This document shows, in pieces, positions 14,646-19,911 of a stretch of 19,911 bases of DNA. The notes beneath the pieces are model-generated. The model did no database searches and had not been told where the DNA came from. It saw only the letters and a list, made by a program, of their open reading frames with translations. This DNA is from CAYOYK01 sp964408185 (GTDB lineage Bacteria > Bacillota > Clostridia > Christensenellales > Aristaeellaceae). The stretch is taken from contig CAYOYK010000045.1 in NCBI GenBank assembly GCA_964408185.1, positions 1 to 19,911 on the forward strand, read 5' to 3'. Position 1 is the stretch's first letter. The number at the start of each line of letters is the position of its first letter. A program made the translations under genes and the position numbers.

Positions 14646-15950
14646 CTATTCTCTGGTCGTGTTGGCCAGCTCGACCATTTTTTGCGCCATGATCTTCAGC
14701 TGATCCTTGAGAATGTGTATACAGTCCATTTTGTTGCAGAAGCCCCGCACGATATCCTCGGCGAAGGTTCGGCAGGTCGGCGAGCCGCACGAGCCGCAAT
14801 CGTAGCCCGGCAATGATTTGGTGATCTCCTCCATGAGCTCCATCTTGCGCATAGCCTCCACGATGTCCTCATCCAGCTTCATAATGCTGTTGGGCAATAT
14901 GGGCTTGGGCGCGTCAAGCGGATACTTGGTAAGATAGTTGGATTTGACCTTCTCCTCCGGGTGCGTCGGGTCGCAGCCCTTCATCAGCGCTTTGATAGCG
15001 TCCCGCGCGACATAGCTGTTTTCAAACGTCAGTGGGCCGCCCACGCAGCCGCCTGTGCAGGCCGCGCCCTCAAAGAACATCAGCCCCGGCAGCTTGTTGT
15101 TTTCGATTTCCTCCAGCACACGGATGACATTCTCGATGCCGTCGACCGCCATGCTGCTTTCCGGCTGAACAGCGGAGGTCTCGCCGCCGTTGTTGGCCCA
15201 GCCTACGCCGTAGGCCGTCGCTCGGCTCAGCTCAAGCTTGGGGTCGGCATGCTTGATATGGCTGGCCAGCAGGCCGTATATCTCCAGCATGGAGATCGCT
15301 CCGTCCACCGCGGAGGCCTCATGCCCGATGGGATTGCGTACCGCCGTTACCTTGGCCGCGCACGGCGTGATGAAGAAGCAGCCGACGTCCTCCCTGCGAA
15401 CGCCGCGCTTTTTGCAAAACTCGTCCTTTGCGACCATCGCGGCTACCTCCATGGGCTGGCGCACGTCCACAATGTGCGGGATCAGCTCCGGGAAGCGAAC
15501 CTGTATCAGCCGGGTGATGGCCGGGCAGGCCGAGGAGATCAGCGGCAGATTGTTCTTATCGGCCGTGCGCAGCCTGTCGCGGATCACGCGCGTTACGATA
15601 TCCGCTCCGGCGGCGACCTCGAATACATCGTCAAAGCCCATTTTCAGCAGGCCGTCCAACACCTGCGACGGGCTGACCAGCCGCTTGAACTGCCCATACA
15701 GGGACGGCGCAGGCAGCGCGATTTTGTACTTGAAGCGGTTAATGGCCGCCAGCGGATCGGTCTGGGCGTACTTGGCATGGAAGTCGCACACGCGGATGCA
15801 CTCGCCGCAGTCAATGCAGCGCTCGTCGATGATATGCGCGCGTCCGCCGCGCACGCGGATGGCCTCGGTCGGGCAGCGTTTCAGACAGTTTGTGCAGCCC
15901 TTGCAGCGCTCCTTATCCAAGCGCACGGAATGGTAGCGTACCTCGCTCAT
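14646..15950 (-). CDS. [FeFe]-hydrogenase-like iron-sulfur protein, probable H2/redox sensor
   Basis: This 434-residue protein has three parts. Residues 10-60 are a two-cluster ferredoxin domain (Cys16, 19, 22, 26 and Cys45, 48, 51, 55). Residues 75-345 form an [FeFe]-hydrogenase large-subunit core. Residues 380-412 form a further FeS domain with CGSCGSPTC (385-393) and Cys410. H-cluster ligands are kept: Cys142 in SSACP, Cys197 in TPCAAK, Cys298 and Cys302 in AACTGGCVGG. The cysteine used as proton donor in productive hydrogenases is Ala141 here, and the conserved Met before the third ligand is Ala296. Those changes are known from sensory (HydS-like) members. No PAS domain is seen. The gene overlaps the ATPase gene by 4 bases (ATGA), with AGGAGG in front of its start. 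Sensing H2 or redox state is inferred from these residues and neighbours. Confidence 0.9.
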   Translation of the reverse strand: MSEVRYHSVRLDKERCKGCTNCLKRCPTEAIRVRGGRAHIIDERCIDCGECIRVCDFHAKYAQTDPLAAINRFKYKIALPAPSLYGQFKRLVSPSQVLDGLLKMGFDDVFEVAAGADIVTRVIRDRLRTADKNNLPLISSACPAITRLIQVRFPELIPHIVDVRQPMEVAAMVAKDEFCKKRGVRREDVGCFFITPCAAKVTAVRNPIGHEASAVDGAISMLEIYGLLASHIKHADPKLELSRATAYGVGWANNGGETSAVQPESSMAVDGIENVIRVLEEIENNKLPGLMFFEGAACTGGCVGGPLTFENSYVARDAIKALMKGCDPTHPEEKVKSNYLTKYPLDAPKPILPNSIMKLDEDIVEAMRKMELMEEITKSLPGYDCGSCGSPTCRTFAEDIVRGFCNKMDCIHILKDQLKIMAQKMVELANTTRE

Positions 15951-16402
15951 GACTGTACCTCCTGCTGCTTGGGCAAGCCTTGCAGCTTAAACATCATTCG
16001 GATCGTGGTGCCCTTGCCCATCTCGCTGGCAATCGTAAAGCCGTCCGCGTTGCGGCGCATGTTGGGCAGGCCCATGCCTGCGCCAAAACCGAGATCCCGC
16101 GCCTGCTCGCTGGCGGTGGAAAAGCCCTCGGTAAGCGCCTTGTCGATATCCGGGATGCCGGGGCCGACATCCGCCGAAATCAGCGCCAGCTCATCCGGGG
16201 TCATCTCCATGGTCAGCGTTCCGCCTTGGCTGTGGATAATCAGGTTCAGCTCCGCCTCATAGCTGGCAACGGCGATGCGCCGCAAAATGGTGCTGTCCAC
16301 CCCCAGCTGCTTGAGCTTTCGTTTGATAGCGGCGGATGCGTCGCCCGCCGTCTCAAACTGCGAGGCCTGCACCGCATAGGTATCGGATAGTCTGTTTTCC
16401 AT
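15947..16402 (-). CDS. Anti-sigma-factor-type ATP-binding protein (HATPase)
   Basis: This 151-residue protein has the GHKL ATPase fold of SpoIIAB/RsbW-like serine kinases and histidine-kinase catalytic domains. The N box is ASYEAELNLIIHS with the Mg-binding Asn53; the G1 box is DVGPGI at 78-83; the G2 region is GFGAGMGL at 105-112; and GTT follows at 131-133. There is no transmembrane segment or phospho-accepting His domain, so it probably acts as a small partner kinase or switch protein. It is coupled to the hydrogenase-like gene by a 4-base overlap, and GGAGG precedes its own start. The link suggests that the redox state sensed by the iron-sulfur protein is passed to this ATPase. No cognate sigma or anti-anti-sigma factor is in the window. 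Confidence 0.9.
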   Translation of the reverse strand: MENRLSDTYAVQASQFETAGDASAAIKRKLKQLGVDSTILRRIAVASYEAELNLIIHSQGGTLTMEMTPDELALISADVGPGIPDIDKALTEGFSTASEQARDLGFGAGMGLPNMRRNADGFTIASEMGKGTTIRMMFKLQGLPKQQEVQS

Positions 16403-16429
16403 CGTATGCCTCCGCGCGGATTCGCCGCG

Positions 16430-16795
16430 TTATGCTTTTGGTTGCACGCGCTCGTTGGTGCCGCGCAGTCCCGCCTGATACAGCAGGCCGCACGTGGTAT
16501 AAGTGGTATGCTCGGTCGATAGCACCACGATGCCCAGATCCTCCGCTTCCGAGAGCACATCCTCGCCCGGCGTTTTGCCGCGCGCAAAAACAATGCAATG
16601 GATATCGAGCATCTCCGCCGTGCGCATAACGTGCACGTTGGTCAGCCCCGTAATCAGCACGGTTTTGTCCTTCACAAAGGCCAGCACGTCGCTCATCAGG
16701 TCGCTCCCGCAGGCGGAGCGCACCTCCTCGGACAGCTTATCGCCGCCCAGCAGCACCTTGGCATCCAGTATGGCAGTAATCTCCCGTATCGTCAT
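16430..16795 (-). CDS. DRTGG-like domain protein (first copy)
   Basis: This protein of 121 residues begins MTIREITAILDAKVLLGGD and has ACGSDLMSDVLAFV, a central LITGLTNVHVMRTAEMLDI, then CIVFARGK and GIVVLSTEHTTYTTCGLLY. That layout is the DRTGG-type domain found beside [FeFe]-hydrogenase-like genes in Clostridia. The reading frame has an ATG three codons earlier (16802-16804), but AAGGA sits directly against that codon and lies 8-9 bases from the ATG at 16793-16795, so the latter is preferred. It lies 19 bases after the SPOR gene and 27 bases before the ATPase gene on the same strand. Ligand and activity are unknown. It is a paralogue of 14288-14635. Confidence 0.82.
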   Translation of the reverse strand: MTIREITAILDAKVLLGGDKLSEEVRSACGSDLMSDVLAFVKDKTVLITGLTNVHVMRTAEMLDIHCIVFARGKTPGEDVLSEAEDLGIVVLSTEHTTYTTCGLLYQAGLRGTNERVQPKA

Positions 16796-16814
16796 TTCTG
16801 TCATCCTTTCCGGG

Positions 16815-17636
16815 TTATGGCGTAAGAAGCTCCGTGAGCGTTTTCCATGTATCCAGCAACGCAAATGCCTGATACTTGGTCTGCGTGGCCAACAGCACGC
16901 TGCCGTCCTTTGCGGAGGCCGCTGCGGCTGCGGCTCCAAACGCGGCCAAGCCCTGCTGCAGGCACTCGACCGCCTTGTGCCGCGGCGGGGTGAAGCGCTG
17001 CTCCAGCCGAGTGGCCAGCAGGCGAGCCGTCTCGCCGTGCTCCCTCAGGGCGAGCACCGTTTCCTCCGCGGTGAGCGTCTGCCGATCCAGATGCACGGAC
17101 AGGGCCTGCAGCTCATCCAGCAGCGTCAGCGCTCCGTCGCAGGCCGCCTCCAGCGCGTCCAGCTGACCGACAGAGCCCGTCATGCGCAGCGTGATCGACG
17201 GCAGCGTAACGGGGTACACATACGCGTCCAAGCCGTTTGTCTCGTTCAGCTGCACACGCACAAGCTGCGCGTCCATGCGATCCAGATACAGGGCCGCCAG
17301 CACGCGATACCGCATGTCGTGCATCACATACCCGGCGGCTCCGCGCTTTTGGAAAGCGGCGGCGGAATCCATCGCGCTCTGCTCGTTCTCGTAGGCGGCC
17401 AGCTGAATCGTGTAATACGTGCGCTCCGGGAGCGTGAGCTCGCGTTCCGTCGGGGTCTGATCGTATTCCTCCGCGGACAGATCCGGCGTCGGCGCGACCT
17501 GCGGGATCAGCGCTACGTCGTCCATGGGCGCGCCGCGCCCAAACAGGCCCGTCACAACAAGCGCCAGCGATACGATCAGCAGCGCATACGCCGTCCACCT
17601 ACGGCTTTTGGATGGATACACGCGTTTTTCCGGCAT
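16815..17636 (-). CDS. SPOR-domain membrane protein
   Basis: This 273-residue protein has a short basic N terminus, one membrane segment at about residues 14-32, an acidic/proline linker, and a SPOR domain at about 72-145 (TYYTIQLAAYENEQSAMDSA and VMHDMRYRVLAALYLDR). SPOR domains bind denuded glycan strands of peptidoglycan at division or sporulation sites. The C-terminal 130 residues are a helical, alanine- and leucine-rich region without a recognised family. The ATG at 17634-17636 is chosen for its GGGAGGGAG upstream; an in-frame ATG 21 bases earlier is possible. The gene lies 19 bases upstream of the first DRTGG-like gene and may be co-transcribed with the hydrogenase-like cluster, though the functions need not be linked. 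No strong promoter was found upstream. Confidence 0.82.
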   Translation of the reverse strand: MPEKRVYPSKSRRWTAYALLIVSLALVVTGLFGRGAPMDDVALIPQVAPTPDLSAEEYDQTPTERELTLPERTYYTIQLAAYENEQSAMDSAAAFQKRGAAGYVMHDMRYRVLAALYLDRMDAQLVRVQLNETNGLDAYVYPVTLPSITLRMTGSVGQLDALEAACDGALTLLDELQALSVHLDRQTLTAEETVLALREHGETARLLATRLEQRFTPPRHKAVECLQQGLAAFGAAAAAASAKDGSVLLATQTKYQAFALLDTWKTLTELLTP

Positions 17637-17754
17637 GCGGCTCCCTCCCGTCTCCATACCCTATGACGGAAGAGAAACGAATATCCCGTTGCGGATTACG
17701 CGGCTTCATGGTAGGATGAAGCGTACCCTTATTATACAGACAGGGAGCACCAGA

Positions 17755-18504
17755 ATGCAATACCATCTTGACACCATTCCCGTATGGGCCGCCATGGAAC
17801 TGGAGGGCGACTGCCCGCTGTGCGCAATCGCGCGCAAAACCGAGCTGGACGAGCTGGACAAGGCGCTGGGCGGTTCCGTGATGGACCCGGATACGCGCAT
17901 TCGCGTCAACAATACAGGGATTTGCCAGCATCACCAGCAGGCGCTGGTCCAGATGAACAACCGCCTTGGCCAAGCGCTGATGATAGACTCGCACCTGATG
18001 GAGATCCTTCGCAAAACGGAGAAGCTGCGCGACGAATACGCGCCCGGCGGCAAGAGCGGTCTGTTCGCAAAGAAAGGCGGTTCCGCGGCGGACAGCGTCG
18101 CGGCGGCCCTGCGCGACATGAGCGGCGGCTGCGTGATCTGCGAGGCTATCGACACGCACATGAAGCGCTACCTGTACACATTTGTTCACCTTGCCAAAAC
18201 AGACCGCGCTTTCCAGCAAAAGTGGGCCGAGTCGAAGGGCGTATGCCTCCCCCACGCGGCCGAGCTGATAGAATGCGCAAAGCAAAGCATGAACCAGACG
18301 CAGCTGGACGCGTTCGTTCCGGCTCTGCTGGAGCTGGTATGCAAGCAGTTGAAGCAAAACCAATCTGATTTGCACTGGTTCACGCTTAAGTTTGATTATC
18401 GCAATGCCGACAAGCCGTGGGGCAACAGCCGCAAGGCACTTGAAAGAAGCGTGAACCAGCTCCGCGGGTGGTGCTTGGGCGAGGAGCCCAACCCGAAGAA
18501 GTAA
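17755..18504 (+). CDS. DUF6062 family protein with two CxxC/CxxH pairs
   Basis: This 249-residue cytoplasmic protein begins MQYHLDTIPVWAAME and matches the Clostridia-specific DUF6062 family, which has no known function. Two similar modules are visible. The first has Cys20-x2-Cys23 (CPLC) and Cys57-x-x-His60 (ICQHH); the second has Cys126-x2-Cys129 (CVIC) and Cys164-x2-His167 (CLPH). Each could hold a zinc ion or an iron-sulfur cluster. The frame is open well upstream, but the ATG at 17755 is chosen for AGGGAG (17742-17747) and because residues before it are not like the family. The frame upstream overlaps the divergent SPOR gene. A weak promoter pair (TTGCGG 17689-17694 and TAGGAT 17712-17717, 17-base spacer) may drive it. 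Confidence 0.88.
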   Translation: MQYHLDTIPVWAAMELEGDCPLCAIARKTELDELDKALGGSVMDPDTRIRVNNTGICQHHQQALVQMNNRLGQALMIDSHLMEILRKTEKLRDEYAPGGKSGLFAKKGGSAADSVAAALRDMSGGCVICEAIDTHMKRYLYTFVHLAKTDRAFQQKWAESKGVCLPHAAELIECAKQSMNQTQLDAFVPALLELVCKQLKQNQSDLHWFTLKFDYRNADKPWGNSRKALERSVNQLRGWCLGEEPNPKK

Positions 18505-18508
18505 CGCA

Positions 18509-18532
18509 ATGCCTTAACGAGATGCCTTAACG
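18509..18532 (+). repeat. Short tandem direct repeat
   Basis: ATGCCTTAACG occurs at 18509-18519 and 18522-18532 with a 13-base period, overlapping the start of the following terminator stem. It looks like a local duplication by slippage. Confidence 0.7.
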
Positions 18533-18562
18533 CCCGCTCCCATCAAAGAGGCGGGCGTTTCT
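18529..18562 (+). terminator. Terminator of the DUF6062 gene
   Basis: A 9-bp perfect stem (18529-18537 with 18551-18559) with a 13-base loop is followed by TTTCTT. It sits between convergent genes, just beyond the stop of the acetyltransferase gene on the other strand. Confidence 0.8.
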
Positions 18563-19359
18563 TATCCGAGCTTTGCTCTGTCGATCTCGTAGACGGTGTA
18601 CGGGTGCGCCAAGTGATAGCCGAGCTTCTCCGCCAGCGCGACGGATCGCATGCTGGACGCATCCCAGCTTGGATACCATCCCCGGTCCAAGCAGCCCAGT
18701 ATGAGGCGCGCGGCGCACGCGGCCGCCAGCCCTCTGCGACGGTACGGCTCCGTCACGCAGATTTCGATTTCGATCCCGCCATCGTACACCACGTAGCTGG
18801 ACGCGCCGCCGATCGGCTCGCCGTGCTCCATGACCGCATAGCCGAGCCCGCGCCGCTCGTAATCCTCGGCAGAGAGAAACTGCGAGCAAAAATCCCGCGA
18901 CCAGTCGTTCGCAAGGAGCTTGCGATACAGCGCCGCGTCTATCCTGCGGAGCGTAAAGCCGTCCGGGAGGTCTTGCACAAAGCGCTGCAAACGTTGCTTA
19001 TCAAACGCGTACGGCTCTTTTTGGATCGCGTAGCGTTCCGTTTCCGTCCATGCGTTTGGAAAGGCCGCCTTAATTATCTCCGCCCACGCGGCGGACTGCG
19101 GCGTATACAGCATCCACGGCGTTTGGTACCCATTTGGGACGTTGCGCGCCAGTGCGAGCGCCTCGGCCCGCGCCGCATCGTCGGCCAGAAAGCAGAAATC
19201 ACCGTTCCACACCTGCGCAAGAGTCGGGCGAGCCGTGTCGTCCGCCCAAATGCGGCCCATTACTCCCTGCAAGGCGCTCCAAATCAATGTTTCCTGCCAG
19301 CCGTCAAACAGCGGCGCGACCGCGCTGCGCCCGGACCGGGTGGTGATTTCGCAAATCAA
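18562..19359 (-). CDS. GNAT family N-acetyltransferase
   Basis: This protein of about 265 residues has a C-terminal GNAT acyl-CoA-binding fold. The CoA pyrophosphate loop is visible as VTEPYRRRGLAAACAARL at about residues 203-220, preceded by the strand GGIEIEICV and followed by NxxSxxxxxKLGY-like SMRSVALAEKLGY. The 190-residue N-terminal part is a divergent region typical of the GNAT_acetyltran (DUF-type, PF12746-like) group. Acceptor substrate unknown. The start is TTG at 19357-19359, overlapping the stop of the upstream gene by 4 bases (TTGA). No ATG, GTG or other start gives a full-length product closer to the family, and AAAGG lies about 10 bases upstream. It is likely the last gene of the polysaccharide-related operon. 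Confidence 0.85.
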   Translation of the reverse strand: MICEITTRSGRSAVAPLFDGWQETLIWSALQGVMGRIWADDTARPTLAQVWNGDFCFLADDAARAEALALARNVPNGYQTPWMLYTPQSAAWAEIIKAAFPNAWTETERYAIQKEPYAFDKQRLQRFVQDLPDGFTLRRIDAALYRKLLANDWSRDFCSQFLSAEDYERRGLGYAVMEHGEPIGGASSYVVYDGGIEIEICVTEPYRRRGLAAACAARLILGCLDRGWYPSWDASSMRSVALAEKLGYHLAHPYTVYEIDRAKLG

Positions 19360-19911
19360 TGCAGAGTCTGCCTTTGCTGCTCATGCCACGCGTTCAGCTC
19401 ATCCTGAATGTACGGCAGGGACAGCAGCTTTTGCTTCACCTGCTCCACGTTCAAAATGGCCGTGTTGCTGCTGTTAAACTCGGTGAGCACATTCCGCTGA
19501 ACATTGCCCTTTACGACATACTTATCGTAGTTGAGGTCGCGCGTATCGGCGGGAACGCGGTAATAATCGCCCATGTCAACCGCGTTGACGCACTCCTCGT
19601 TGGTCAGCAGCGTTTCGTACATTTTCTCGCCGTGGCGGATGCCGATGATGCGCACGGGCGTGTCGCTCTCAAAGATGCCCTGCACAGCCTGCGCCAGCAC
19701 GCCGATGGTGCAGGCGGGGGCCTTCTGCACCAAGATATCGCCGGCAGTTCCATGCTCAAACGCAAAGAGCACAAGCTCTACGGCCTCGTCCAAGCTCATG
19801 ATGAAGCGGGTCATATCCGGGTTGGTAATGGTGATGGGCCGTCCGGCCTTGATCTGCTCAATAAACAGCGGGATCACCGAGCCGCGCGAGCACATGACGT
19901 TGCCATAGCGC
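19356..19911 (-). CDS. Nucleotide-sugar 4,6-dehydratase/epimerase, CapE/FnlA-like (partial; start lies beyond the right edge)
   Basis: Only the C-terminal 184 residues are in the window. They begin RYGNVMCSRGSVIPLF and contain PDMTRFIMSLDEAVELVLFA, GDILVQKAPACTI, IRHGEKMYETLL, DMGDYYRVPADTRDLNYD and FNSSNTAILNVEQVK. This is the pattern of extended short-chain dehydrogenases that convert UDP-GlcNAc to 4-keto-6-deoxy sugars (CapE, FnlA, WbjB type), used for capsule or surface polysaccharide. The Rossmann NAD-binding part and the catalytic Tyr-x3-Lys are not in the window. The stop overlaps the acetyltransferase start by 4 bases. Which of the related dehydratase/epimerase activities it has cannot be decided from this part. 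Confidence 0.88.
   Translation of the reverse strand, partial: RYGNVMCSRGSVIPLFIEQIKAGRPITITNPDMTRFIMSLDEAVELVLFAFEHGTAGDILVQKAPACTIGVLAQAVQGIFESDTPVRIIGIRHGEKMYETLLTNEECVNAVDMGDYYRVPADTRDLNYDKYVVKGNVQRNVLTEFNSSNTAILNVEQVKQKLLSLPYIQDELNAWHEQQRQTLH

Noticed and set aside
14961..16262. 433-codon plus-strand frame antisense to the hydrogenase-like gene
   Set aside because: Rich in Arg, Ala and Val, with no motif; the minus strand shows all the iron-sulfur cysteines.
1..19911. CRISPR arrays, tRNA or rRNA genes, insertion sequences, integrase or att sites
   Set aside because: No regularly spaced repeats, cloverleaf-like conserved tRNA boxes, transposase motifs or terminal inverted repeats were noticed on either strand by eye.

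Overview
The window looks like chromosomal DNA from a GC-rich, low-oxygen Gram-positive bacterium of the Clostridia, probably from a gut or rumen habitat. The evidence is a T-box riboswitch, strong AAGGAGG-type ribosome binding sites, sigma-A type promoters with 17-base spacers, the rpmH-rnpA-yidD-yidC-jag order, a DUF6062 protein and an [FeFe]-hydrogenase-like sensor cluster. No tRNA, rRNA, CRISPR, insertion sequence or phage gene was seen. The taxon is an inference; nothing here fixes genus or species.

Layout. (1) 86-4602, plus strand: a binding-protein-dependent ABC importer. It has a promoter, a secreted solute-binding protein, a strong hairpin, an ATPase with a C-terminal extension, and a double-length permease, closed by a terminator. 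(2) 4615-7448, minus strand: the classical rpmH, rnpA, yidD, yidC, jag operon for translation and membrane-protein insertion, with a near-consensus promoter and its own terminator. No dnaA is next to it. (3) 7647-8504, plus: a secreted phosphodiester glycosidase (NAGPA-type). (4) 8603-10609, plus: consensus promoter, complete T-box leader with terminator, and an AMP-forming acyl-CoA ligase. This is the most striking locus, because T-boxes normally control aminoacyl-tRNA synthetases and amino-acid biosynthesis or transport genes. My reading of Stem I gives a CUC (leucine) specifier. (5) 10695-12533, minus: an ACT-domain protein (UPF0237) and a UPF0210 protein in one operon, followed by a possible 21-codon hydrophobic microprotein. 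(6) 12542-13548, plus: a pyridoxal/pyridoxamine kinase-like gene. (7) 13585-17636, minus: SPOR-domain membrane protein, DRTGG-like protein, anti-sigma-type ATPase, [FeFe]-hydrogenase-like iron-sulfur protein, second DRTGG-like protein and PHP phosphoesterase, tightly packed. This resembles a putative H2- or redox-sensing and signalling module. (8) 17755-18559, plus: a DUF6062 protein with two CxxC/CxxH pairs. (9) 18562-19911, minus: a GNAT acetyltransferase translationally coupled to a nucleotide-sugar dehydratase/epimerase that runs off the right edge, probably the end of a surface-polysaccharide operon.

Working together. Regions 1 and 2 are self-contained housekeeping or transport operons. 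The T-box locus suggests that shortage of a charged tRNA, probably tRNA-Leu, switches on activation of a carboxylic acid to its CoA thioester. One attractive but untested reading is salvage of isovalerate into leucine. In region 7 the hydrogenase-like protein keeps the four H-cluster cysteines but lacks two residues used for catalytic turnover, and it sits with an HATPase and two DRTGG-like proteins, which fits a sensor better than an enzyme.
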